NCBI RefSeq assembly: GCF_015680235.1
Contig: NZ_JADLJL010000010.1
Span: 62,001 to 126,000 of the forward strand
Direction of reading: 5' to 3'
Length of the DNA: 64,000 nucleotides
From: Pseudomonas guariconensis
Lineage (GTDB): Bacteria > Pseudomonadota > Gammaproteobacteria > Pseudomonadales > Pseudomonadaceae
This document shows positions 56,707 to 64,000 of this stretch, in pieces; position 1 is the stretch's first letter; each line of letters begins with the position of its first letter. A program made the translations under genes and the position numbers. The notes beneath the pieces were generated by a model that was not told where the DNA came from, ran no database searches, and worked only from the letters and a program-made list of their open reading frames with translations.

Positions 56707-57561
56707 TCATTGGTGTTTGGCGTGCATCTGCTTGACGGCGCCGCTGGCGATCAACTCGGCCAGTTCGGCGACATCGAGCAAGGCACACATGTGTTCGATC
56801 ACCGTGCCGGCCAGCCAGGGTCGCTGCCCACGCTGGCTGCGCCACTTGATCTCGGCCGGGTCCAGGCGCAGGGAACGGCTGACCTGGTGCACGGCCAGCC
56901 CCCATTCGTAACCCTGGACGGAAATCACATATTGCAGGCCCTGGCGGAAGTCCTCGCGGTAGCGGTCGGGCATGACCCAGCGCGCGGTGTCCAGGACCTT
57001 GAGGTTGCCCGCCTGGCAGGTGAGGATGCCGAGGAACCAGTCTGGCTGACCAAACAACGGTGTCAGTTCCTGGCCAGCCAGGCTGTAGATCGAGCCAAGG
57101 CAGACCAGCGGCACGGCCAGGGTCAGGCCGGCGACATCGAACAGCAGGCATTCGAACGGCTCCGCCGCCCAGGCCGGACGGCCGTCGACGGTCTTGGGCG
57201 GCAGCACCGCGCCGGCCGATGGCAAATGCACATCGACCAGGGGGGCCACTGGCGTGATCAGCTCGGCCTGTTTTTGTGCCTCGCCTACGACTTCGGCCTT
57301 GGGCGCAACGTCGACAGCCGTCAGCACAGTGGGCAACACCTTGGCCTCAGGCTCGGCGAACGGCCGCATCGTAGCCAGAGGTTCGCGCTGAGCATCCTGC
57401 GCTTGCTCCTGGCGAACGGCCTCGGCAAATTCATCGCTGGGCGCCGCTTCGGCCGGCACAGCGGGCGGGTCGAGTTCCTGCGTGGCTTCCTGAAGCAACC
57501 CGTCGAGGTAGGACTGCAGGGCCAGTTGCGGCTTGGTGGTGGTCTGTCGTGCGGAATTCAT
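56707..57561 (-). CDS. parP: CheW-domain protein, ParP-like array-localisation factor
   Basis: A 284-residue protein with a long disordered N-terminal region (about 1-125, rich in A, E, P) and a C-terminal CheW-like domain (about 135-275: EPFECLLFDVAGLTLAVPLVCLGSIY, LGILTCQAGNLKVLDTARWVMP). In Vibrio, ParP has this layout, binds CheA and receptors through the CheW-like (AIF) domain and keeps arrays at the pole with ParC. Adjacent overlap with a ParA-type ATPase gene supports the same role here. The name is inferred from architecture and context. Confidence 0.82.
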   Translation of the reverse strand: MNSARQTTTKPQLALQSYLDGLLQEATQELDPPAVPAEAAPSDEFAEAVRQEQAQDAQREPLATMRPFAEPEAKVLPTVLTAVDVAPKAEVVGEAQKQAELITPVAPLVDVHLPSAGAVLPPKTVDGRPAWAAEPFECLLFDVAGLTLAVPLVCLGSIYSLAGQELTPLFGQPDWFLGILTCQAGNLKVLDTARWVMPDRYREDFRQGLQYVISVQGYEWGLAVHQVSRSLRLDPAEIKWRSQRGQRPWLAGTVIEHMCALLDVAELAELIASGAVKQMHAKHQ

Positions 57562-58349
57562 CAGGCCACCTGCAGTGCCGATTGTTGGGTCAACAGGTGC
57601 TTGAGCAGCGCCCGGTAGGCGATCAAACCACGGCTCTTGCCGTCGAACTGCGAGGGCGTGACACCCGCCCGGCTGGCATCGCGCAGGCGCGTATCGACCG
57701 GGATGTAGCCCGGCCAGACCTGTTCGCCATAGTTATCGCGCAGCACCTTGAGGGTGCCCAGGGAGGCTTGGGTACGCCGGTCGAACAGGGTCGGCACGAT
57801 CTGGTAGGGCAAGGCCTGGCGCCGTGAACGGTTGACCATGGCCAGGGTACCGACCATGCGCTCGAGCCCCTTGACCGCAAGAAACTCGGTCTGCACCGGG
57901 ATCACCAGCTGCTGGCTGGCCGCCAGGGCATTGACCATCAGCACTCCGAGCAACGGCGGGCTGTCGATCAGGGCGAAGTCGAAGTCCTGCCACAGCTGCG
58001 CCAGACTCTTGGCGATGACCAGGCCCAGGCCACTCTGTCCCGGCGACTGGCGCTCGAGCACCGCCAATGCGGTGCTCGAAGGCAGCAACGAGATACGCTC
58101 GTCGCTGGTCGGCAGCAGCAGTTGCCCGGGCAGCCCCTCGGGCACTGAGCCCTTGTGCAGGAACAGGTCGTAGCAGCTGTGTTCCAGGGCATCGGGGTTA
58201 TGCCCAAAATAGCTGGTCATCGAGCCATGGGGGTCGAGGTCGACCACGACCACGCGCTTGCCCGCCTCGGCCAGCAAACCGGCCAAGGCGATGGTAGTGG
58301 TGGTCTTGCCGACTCCACCTTTTTGATTGGCTACTGCCCAGACTCTCAT
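57561..58349 (-). CDS. parC: ParA-family ATPase, ParC-like chemotaxis array positioning
   Basis: A 262-residue MinD/ParA-type ATPase. The deviant Walker A KGGVGKTTT stands at residues 10-18, Walker A' in VVVDLDPHGSMTSYF, and Walker B in FALIDSPPLLGVLMVNAL. In Vibrio the ParA homologue ParC moves chemotaxis arrays to the cell pole. It lies between motD and the parP-like gene and overlaps the latter by one base. A second in-frame ATG 12 bases upstream could also be used. It is not a chromosome partition gene, because no parB or parS is near. Confidence 0.88.
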   Translation of the reverse strand: MRVWAVANQKGGVGKTTTTIALAGLLAEAGKRVVVVDLDPHGSMTSYFGHNPDALEHSCYDLFLHKGSVPEGLPGQLLLPTSDERISLLPSSTALAVLERQSPGQSGLGLVIAKSLAQLWQDFDFALIDSPPLLGVLMVNALAASQQLVIPVQTEFLAVKGLERMVGTLAMVNRSRRQALPYQIVPTLFDRRTQASLGTLKVLRDNYGEQVWPGYIPVDTRLRDASRAGVTPSQFDGKSRGLIAYRALLKHLLTQQSALQVA

Positions 58350-58432
58350 AAGACGACTCATGACTCGTTAATGATGCTGAACCTTGTGGAAGCCGGCTCC
58401 CACAGGGTATACGGTGCCAGAGAATTGACGAG

Positions 58433-59290
58433 TTATGGCCCTGCCACCGCTGCAGGCGTTGCCGGTGCACTTTGTGTGCCAGCACGGCGCAAGGCCGCAT
58501 CTGGCGTGGCATTGGCGCTGCCGGAGCCGGTCAGGCTGCGACGCACCTCGAGGTTACGGGAAATCACCAGGACCACGCGGCGGTTGCGTGCACGCCCTTC
58601 GGCCGTGTCGTTGCTCGCCACCGGCTGGTATTCGCCATAGCCCACCGAAGCCATGCGCGCCGGATTGACGCCATTCATGGCCAGCAAGCGGACGATGCTC
58701 GCCGCGCGCGCCGACGACAGCTCCCAGTTGGTCGGGTACTGGGCCGTGCGAATCGGCAGGTTGTCGGTAAAGCCTTCCACGTGCACCGGGTTGGCGAACG
58801 GTTTGAGGATGTTGGCCACCTTTTCGATAAGGTTGAAGGCCATGTCGCTCGGCATGGCATCGCCACTGCCGAACAACAGCGACGAGTTGAGCTCGATTTC
58901 CACCCACAGTTCGTTGCCGCGCACGGTCATCTGGTCGGACTTGATCAGGTCGCCGAACGCCTCGCGCACGTCATCGGCGATGCTTTGCAATGGGTCCACA
59001 CTGCTCTGCGCCAGGCCCGCATCGGTCTGCTCGCTGTCCTTGACCAACGGCTCGGCTGGCTTGATGGTCAATGGGCGTTCGTCGCCGATGGGGATCGGCT
59101 TCATGCTGCGCTCCGGGTCGTTGAACACGCCGATCAACGCCTGGGAAATGACCTTGTACTTGCCCTCGTTGATCGAGGAAATCGAGTACATGACCACGAA
59201 GAAAGCGAACAACAACGTGATGAAGTCGGCATACGACACCAGCCAGCGTTCGTGATTCTCGTGTTCCTCGGTAGGGCGACGACGGGCCAT
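58433..59290 (-). CDS. motD: Flagellar stator protein MotD
   Basis: The peptidoglycan-binding stator partner of MotC. The 285 residues start with a basic cytoplasmic tail, one membrane helix (WLVSYADFITLLFAFFVVMYSISS) with the conserved Asp of the proton path, and a C-terminal OmpA-type domain (about 130-255: LLFGSGDAMPSD, VEGFTDNLPIR, NWELSSARAASIVRLL). MotCD gives swarming-type and high-load torque in pseudomonads besides MotAB. It is 3 bases after motC. Confidence 0.95.
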   Translation of the reverse strand: MARRRPTEEHENHERWLVSYADFITLLFAFFVVMYSISSINEGKYKVISQALIGVFNDPERSMKPIPIGDERPLTIKPAEPLVKDSEQTDAGLAQSSVDPLQSIADDVREAFGDLIKSDQMTVRGNELWVEIELNSSLLFGSGDAMPSDMAFNLIEKVANILKPFANPVHVEGFTDNLPIRTAQYPTNWELSSARAASIVRLLAMNGVNPARMASVGYGEYQPVASNDTAEGRARNRRVVLVISRNLEVRRSLTGSGSANATPDAALRRAGTQSAPATPAAVAGP

Positions 59291-59293
59291 GGT

Positions 59294-60034
59294 CTACTCC
59301 ATGAAGCCTTGCAGCTTCAGCTCGATCGAGCGTGGGTTCTCCCCTTCGGCGATCGACAGCAGGCCCTCAAGGAGCATCTCGCGATAGCGCGACTGGCGCA
59401 GGGCGATGGCCTTGAGCTTGTTGGCGACCGGCAGCAGGATCAGGTTGGCGCTGGCCACGCCATAGATGGTGGCGACGAACGCCACGGCGATGCCATTGCC
59501 CAATTGCGACGGGTCGGCCAGGTTGCCCATCACATGGATCAGGCCCATGACCGCACCGATGATGCCGATGGTCGGCGCGTAGCCGCCCATGCTCTCGAAC
59601 ACCTTGGCTGCCTGGATATCACGGCTTTCCTGGGTCAGGAAATCGACCTCGAGGATGCTGCGGATGGCCTCGGGCTCGGCGCCGTCGACCAGCAACTGCA
59701 AACCCTTGCGCGCATAGGGGTCGGGTTCGGCATCGGCCACCCCTTCCAGGCCCAGCAGGCCTTCCTTGCGTGCGGTCAGGCTCCAGTTGACGACCCGGTC
59801 GATGCCACCTGGCAGGTCCACCCGGGGCGGGAAGAAGATCCAACGCAGGATCTGCAAGGCCCGCTTGAACGCCGGCAACGGCGATTGCAGGAGCGCTGCA
59901 GCCAAGGTACCACCCAGCACGATCAGGGCCGCCGGGCCGTTGATCAAGGCCCCGACATGGCCGCCCTCGAGGAAGTTACCGCCGACGATGGCGACAAAGG
60001 CGAGGATCAGGCCGATCAGGCTCAGCACGTCCAT
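59294..60034 (-). CDS. motC: Flagellar stator protein MotC
   Basis: The proton-channel stator subunit with four membrane helices. It has 246 residues. Family parts are LIGLILAFVAIVGGNFLEGGHVGALINGPAALIVLGGTLAAAL, the cytoplasmic loop with charged residues, and GGYAPTIGIIGAVMGLIHVMGNL. The start at 60034 overlaps the cheB stop (ATGA arrangement), which was preferred over an ATG 9 bases upstream. Confidence 0.95.
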   Translation of the reverse strand: MDVLSLIGLILAFVAIVGGNFLEGGHVGALINGPAALIVLGGTLAAALLQSPLPAFKRALQILRWIFFPPRVDLPGGIDRVVNWSLTARKEGLLGLEGVADAEPDPYARKGLQLLVDGAEPEAIRSILEVDFLTQESRDIQAAKVFESMGGYAPTIGIIGAVMGLIHVMGNLADPSQLGNGIAVAFVATIYGVASANLILLPVANKLKAIALRQSRYREMLLEGLLSIAEGENPRSIELKLQGFME

Positions 60035-61164
60035 CAGATGCACGCCTCGACCAGGTGCTTGCCGATTTCGTCCAGGCTGTAAACGGCATCGGCCAGGTTG
60101 GCTTTGACGATGGCCATGGGCATGCCATAAATCACACAGCTGGCTTCATCCTGGGCCCACACGGTGCTGCCGCCCTGTTTGAGCAGGCGCGCACCTTCGC
60201 GGCCATCGGCGCCCATGCCGGTGAGCACCACCGACAGCACCTTGTCGCCATAGGACTTGGCCGCCGAGCCGAAGGTAATGTCTACGCACGGCTTGTAGTT
60301 CAGGCGTTCGTCACCCGGCAGAATCTTCACCGTGCCACGGCCGTCGACCATCATCTGCTTGCCACCTGGGGCCAGCAAGGCCAGGCCCGGGCGCAGCACA
60401 TCGCCATCCTCGGCCTCCTTGACGCTGATCTTGCACAGCTTGTCCAGGCGCTCGGCGAAGGCCTTGGTGAACGCCGCCGGCATGTGCTGGATGAGCACGA
60501 TCGGCGCAGGGAAGCTGGCCGGCAGCTGGGTGAGCACCCGTTGCAGCGCCACCGGGCCGCCGGTGGAAGTACCGATGGCCACCAGCTTGTAGGGCTTGCG
60601 CTTGGGCGCGGGTGAGTGGCTGGTGCCAGCCGCGCTGCGCGTCACCGGGGCAGCCGGTACGGCACTGCGGGTCGGCGCAGCGCTGCCCAGGCTGCTGGCC
60701 GGGGCTTGGCTGGCCGGTGCAGGCGCTGGCGTCGGGATGGCCGTGGCATAGCCGCCGAAACGGCGGTTGCTGCGGGAAATGGTGTGGACCTTCTCGCACA
60801 GCAACTGCCTGACCTTGTCCGGGTTGCGCGAGATGTCCTCGAAGTTCTTCGGCAGGTAGTCCACCGCGCCAGCGTCCAGCGCGTCAAGGGTGACCCGGGC
60901 ACCTTCGTGGGTCAGCGAGGAGAACATCAATACCGGGGTCGGGCAGCGCTGCATGATGTGCCGCACTGCGGTGATGCCATCCATCATGGGCATTTCGTAG
61001 TCCATGGTGATGACATCCGGTCGCAGCGCCAGCGCCTGGTCGATCGCTTCCTTGCCGTTGGTCGCAGTGCCGACGACCTGGATCGTCGGGTCGGCCGAGA
61101 GAATTTCCGAGACGCGGCGGCGGAAGAAACCGGAATCATCCACCACCAGGACCTTGACTGCCAT
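60034..61164 (-). CDS. cheB: Chemotaxis protein-glutamate methylesterase CheB
   Basis: Removes methyl groups from chemoreceptors when phosphorylated by CheA. The 376-residue protein has a receiver domain (1-120; phospho-acceptor D55 in [10 protein letters not shown]), an Ala/Pro/Ser-rich linker of about 60 residues (145-190), longer than in enterobacterial CheB, and a catalytic domain with S200 (GTSTGGP), H227 (IQHMPA) and a later Asp in LTGMGADG. The start at 61164 fits the normal receiver start [12 protein letters not shown]. Confidence 0.95.
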   Translation of the reverse strand: MAVKVLVVDDSGFFRRRVSEILSADPTIQVVGTATNGKEAIDQALALRPDVITMDYEMPMMDGITAVRHIMQRCPTPVLMFSSLTHEGARVTLDALDAGAVDYLPKNFEDISRNPDKVRQLLCEKVHTISRSNRRFGGYATAIPTPAPAPASQAPASSLGSAAPTRSAVPAAPVTRSAAGTSHSPAPKRKPYKLVAIGTSTGGPVALQRVLTQLPASFPAPIVLIQHMPAAFTKAFAERLDKLCKISVKEAEDGDVLRPGLALLAPGGKQMMVDGRGTVKILPGDERLNYKPCVDITFGSAAKSYGDKVLSVVLTGMGADGREGARLLKQGGSTVWAQDEASCVIYGMPMAIVKANLADAVYSLDEIGKHLVEACI

Positions 61165-61209
61165 AAACACTCCATTAGGCGGCGCCACCGCCAGGGTGCG
61201 CCACCGAAA

Positions 61210-63450
61210 TCAATAACGCCGCGCGGCGTAACGCTTGAGCATGCTCGGTACGTCGAGGATCAACGCGATGCGACCGTCGCCGGTGATGGTCGCGCCGGAC
61301 ATGCCCGGGGTGCCCTGCAGCATCTTGCCCAGCGGTTTGATCACCACTTCCTCCTGCCCCACCAACTGATCGACGACGAAGCCGATGCGCTGGGTGCCGA
61401 CCGAGAGGATCACCACATGGCCCTCACGCTGCTCCTCGTGCACCTGGTCCTGAACCAGCCAGCGCTTGAGGTAGAACAGCGGCAGCGCCTTGTCGCGCAC
61501 GATCACGACCTCCTGGCCGTCGACCACGTTGGTGCGCGACAGGTCCAGGTGGAAGATCTCGTTGACGTTGACCAGCGGGAAGGCGAACGCCTGGTTGCCC
61601 AGCATCACCATCAGGGTCGGCATGATCGCCAGGGTCAGCGGCACCTTGATGACGATCTTCGAGCCCTGGCCCTTGGCCGAGAAGATGTTGATAGAACCGT
61701 TGAGCTGGGCGATCTTGGTCTTGACCACGTCCATGCCCACGCCGCGACCGGACACGTCGGAGATCTCGGTCTTGGTGGAGAAGCCGGGGGCGAAGATCAG
61801 GTTGTAGCAGTCCGACTCGCTCAGGCGCTCGGCGGCGTCCTTGTCCATCAGGCCCTTTTCCACCGCCTTGGCACGCAGCACGTTCGGGTCCATGCCCTTG
61901 CCGTCGTCGGAAATCGACAACAGGATGTGGTCACCCTCCTGCTCGGCGGACAACACCACATGGCCGGTGCGCGCCTTGCCAGAGGCTTCGCGCTCGTCGG
62001 GCATCTCGATGCCATGGTCGACAGCGTTGCGCACCAGGTGCACCAGTGGGTCGGCCAAGGCTTCGACGAGGTTCTTGTCCAGGTCGGTCTCTTCGCCGAC
62101 CAGCTCCAGGTTGATTTCCTTCTTGAGCTGGCGGGCCAGGTCGCGGACCAGACGCGGGAAGCGGCCGAAGACCTTCTTGATCGGCTGCATGCGGGTCTTC
62201 ATGACTGCGGTCTGCAGATCGGCGGTGACCACGTCGAGGTTGGACACAGCCTTGGACATGGCCTCGTCGCCGCTGTTCAGGCCCAGGCGCACCAGGCGGT
62301 TACGCACCAGCACCAGCTCGCCGACCATGTTCATGATCTCGTCCAGGCGCGCGGTGTCGACCCGCACGGTGGTTTCCGCCTCGCTGACCACCGGCTTGTC
62401 GGCCGCCGGGGCCGCGGCACGGGTCGGGGCAGTGGGCTTGGCGGCGGCAGGTTTCGCGGCCGGGGCCGACTCAGGCTTGGCAGCCGGTTTGCTGTCGGCC
62501 TTGGTCGGTGCGGCGCTGGCCACAGCGGCAGGTGCGTCAGGCGCCTGGGTGGCCAGCGCATCGCTGGAGAATTTGCCCTTGCCGTGCAGTTGGTCCAACA
62601 GGGCTTCGAATTCATGATCGGTGATGTGCTCGCCGCCCGCCTCGGCGGGTGCTGCCGGGGCGCCAGACGCACTCGCAGACGCCAGCGCATCGGCGGCGAA
62701 GGTGCCTTTGCCGTGCAGTTGATCGAGCAGCGCTTCGAATTCGTCGTCGGTGATTTCGTCGGATGCCGCAGGCGCCGAAGTACTGCTCGCCGGGGTGGCG
62801 GCCACGACTTCAGGGGAGAACTGGCCCTTGCCATGCAGTTGGTCGAGCAGCGATTCGAATTCGGCGTCGCTGATCTCGTCACCCTCGCCGCCCACGACCT
62901 CGCCCTGCATCTGCTCGGCGGCCTCTGCCTGGGCCTTGACCGCGTCGAGGGAATCGAGCAATTGCTCGAACTCGCTGTCGGTGATGTCCGGCTCGGCCGC
63001 TGGCGCTTCGGCCATGGCCGCCACCGGCGCCTCGACGACGGGCGCGGCGCTGTCGGCACCGGCAGGCTCAGCCAGGCGCGACAAGGCCGCCAGCAGCTCT
63101 GGCGTGGCCGGGGTGATGTCGCTGCGCTCGCGCACCTGGCCGAACATGCTGTTGACCGTGTCCAGCGCTTCGAGGACCACGTCCATCAGTTCCGCATCGA
63201 CCCGGCGCTCACCTTTGCGCAGGATGTCGAACACGTTCTCGGCGATATGGCAGCACTCCACCAGCTCGTTGAGCTGAAGGAAACCGGCGCCCCCTTTTAC
63301 AGTGTGAAAACCACGGAAGATCGCGTTGAGCAAGTCGGCATCTTCGGGTCGGCTTTCCAGCTCGACCAGCTGCTCGGACAATTGCTCGAGGATTTCGCCG
63401 GCCTCTACCAGGAAATCCTGGAGGATTTCTTCATCGGCGCCGAAGCTCAT
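61210..63450 (-). CDS. cheA: Chemotaxis histidine kinase CheA with four internal repeats
   Basis: The central kinase of the flagellar chemotaxis system. The 746-residue protein has an Hpt domain with H49 (FRGFHTVKGGAGF) and an unusually long linker (about 125-345). This is followed by dimerisation and ATPase domains (HLVRNAVDHGIE; SDDGKGMDPN; SGRGVGMDVV) and a C-terminal CheW-like domain. The linker contains four copies of an I(T/S)DxEFExLLDxL motif at about 156-169, 193-209, 233-249 and 276-292, the last three followed by HGKG. They resemble the C-terminal CheY-binding tail of CheZ (DDVDDLLSSLGF), encoded next door. The gene lies between cheZ and cheB. Confidence 0.96.
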   Translation of the reverse strand: MSFGADEEILQDFLVEAGEILEQLSEQLVELESRPEDADLLNAIFRGFHTVKGGAGFLQLNELVECCHIAENVFDILRKGERRVDAELMDVVLEALDTVNSMFGQVRERSDITPATPELLAALSRLAEPAGADSAAPVVEAPVAAMAEAPAAEPDITDSEFEQLLDSLDAVKAQAEAAEQMQGEVVGGEGDEISDAEFESLLDQLHGKGQFSPEVVAATPASSTSAPAASDEITDDEFEALLDQLHGKGTFAADALASASASGAPAAPAEAGGEHITDHEFEALLDQLHGKGKFSSDALATQAPDAPAAVASAAPTKADSKPAAKPESAPAAKPAAAKPTAPTRAAAPAADKPVVSEAETTVRVDTARLDEIMNMVGELVLVRNRLVRLGLNSGDEAMSKAVSNLDVVTADLQTAVMKTRMQPIKKVFGRFPRLVRDLARQLKKEINLELVGEETDLDKNLVEALADPLVHLVRNAVDHGIEMPDEREASGKARTGHVVLSAEQEGDHILLSISDDGKGMDPNVLRAKAVEKGLMDKDAAERLSESDCYNLIFAPGFSTKTEISDVSGRGVGMDVVKTKIAQLNGSINIFSAKGQGSKIVIKVPLTLAIMPTLMVMLGNQAFAFPLVNVNEIFHLDLSRTNVVDGQEVVIVRDKALPLFYLKRWLVQDQVHEEQREGHVVILSVGTQRIGFVVDQLVGQEEVVIKPLGKMLQGTPGMSGATITGDGRIALILDVPSMLKRYAARRY

Positions 63451-63462
63451 TGAACGTGCTCC

Positions 63463-64000
63463 TTAAAAACCCAGGCTGGACAGCAAATCGTCGACGTCGT
63501 CCTGACCGGACACGACATCTTCACGCTTATCGGCATGAATCTGCGGACCTTCACCCCGAGTCGGATGTTTTTCTTGATCTTTTTCAGCGCGCAATTGCTG
63601 GTGGTCGTGTTCGATACCGGCAAAACGGTCCACCTGGCTGGCCATCAGCACCAGCTTGAGCAGGTTGCTTTCCACCTCGGTGACCAGCGCGGTCACGCGC
63701 TTGATCACCTGGCCGGTCAGGTCCTGATAGTCCTGGGCCAGGAGGATATCGTTGAGGTGGCCGGCGACCTTGCGGTTACCCTCGGCACTGTGCGTCAGGA
63801 AACTGTCGACGCGCTTGACCAGCTCGCGAAACTCGGGCGCTGCGACTTCGCGGCGCATGAAGCGCTGCCAGTCGGCACTCAAGCTCTGGGCCTCGGCCAC
63901 CAGGTCGTTGAGCACCGGGGTGCCGGCCTCGACCAGGTCCATCGTCCGGTTGGCCGCGCCCTCGGTCAGCTTGACCACATAGGACAGGCGTTCGGTGGCG
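63463..64000 (-). CDS. cheZ: CheY-P phosphatase CheZ (C-terminal part, cut by window edge)
   Basis: The 3' portion of cheZ, 178 residues visible. The central helix has QDYQDLTGQVIKRVTALVTEVE, which carries the catalytic Asp-Gln pair (QDLTGQV), and the tail ends in QDDVDDLLSSLGF, the peptide that docks on CheY. The N-terminus lies beyond the window. It is 12 bases upstream of cheA on the same strand. Confidence 0.95.
   Translation of the reverse strand, partial: ATERLSYVVKLTEGAANRTMDLVEAGTPVLNDLVAEAQSLSADWQRFMRREVAAPEFRELVKRVDSFLTHSAEGNRKVAGHLNDILLAQDYQDLTGQVIKRVTALVTEVESNLLKLVLMASQVDRFAGIEHDHQQLRAEKDQEKHPTRGEGPQIHADKREDVVSGQDDVDDLLSSLGF

Noticed and set aside
57561..58349. ParA as part of a chromosome or plasmid partition system
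   Set aside because: No parB or parS-like repeats nearby; the setting between motD and CheW-domain genes fits ParC of chemotaxis arrays.

Overview
The window reads as a chromosomal segment of a fluorescent pseudomonad close to Pseudomonas putida. The evidence is high GC, many REP palindromes (GTGGGAGC..GGCTTGTC/GCCGGC types), a combined motC/motD-che-parC/parP block, a compact ccm operon, and a purine/glyoxylate cluster in the order typical of that group. No rRNA, tRNA, CRISPR array, phage or insertion sequence was recognised. The species call is inference from gene content and protein recognition.

Layout. (1) 1-1654: 5' part of smc (minus strand) and a GntR/FCD regulator. (2) 1924-8068: xdhA, xdhB, xdhC, guaD (guanine and hypoxanthine to urate). 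(3) 8072-13075: one very large minus-strand gene (1667 aa) of toxin-like type lying inside the purine region. (4) 13310-24078: second GntR/FCD regulator, purine permease (AzgA type), uraH, puuE, uraD, allA, puuD, an NCS2 urate/xanthine permease and two tandem Tsx-like outer-membrane channels. (5) 24239-26450: DUF808 protein, RutR-like TetR regulator, GlcG/HbpS-like protein. (6) 26707-34403: gcl, hyi, glxR, ttuD, pyruvate kinase, urea channel. Together (2)-(6) carry purine carbon through urate, allantoin, ureidoglycolate and glyoxylate to glycerate and pyruvate, with urea as side product. Only the allantoate-to-ureidoglycolate step has no visible gene. (7) 34448-46480: a K+ channel with an internal deletion, a sulfate-binding protein, a methyltransferase, a DMT exporter, an Lrp regulator, an NCS1 permease with an allantoin/hydantoin racemase, and assorted housekeeping genes. 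(8) 46493-53409: ccmABCDEFGHI, all minus strand with overlapping stops and starts. (9) 53591-55482: a FliK-like gene and a small FlhB-C-like gene. (10) 55790-64000: DUF2802, cheW, parP, parC, motD, motC, cheB, cheA and the 3' part of cheZ.

Two families of short inverted repeats tie the purine parts together. A 16-bp YTGACY-N4-RRTCAR element lies before xdhA, the AzgA-type permease, the second Tsx-like gene and the NCS1 permease. A TTGTRYACAA element lies before uraH/puuE, GlcG/gcl, the regulator/permease pair and the NCS1 permease, and also, unexpectedly, at the start codon of the FliK-like gene. Other points of interest are the giant toxin-like gene, a two-copy 279-bp element packed with perfect hairpins, CheZ-tail-like repeats inside CheA, and a possible attenuator before the urate permease.
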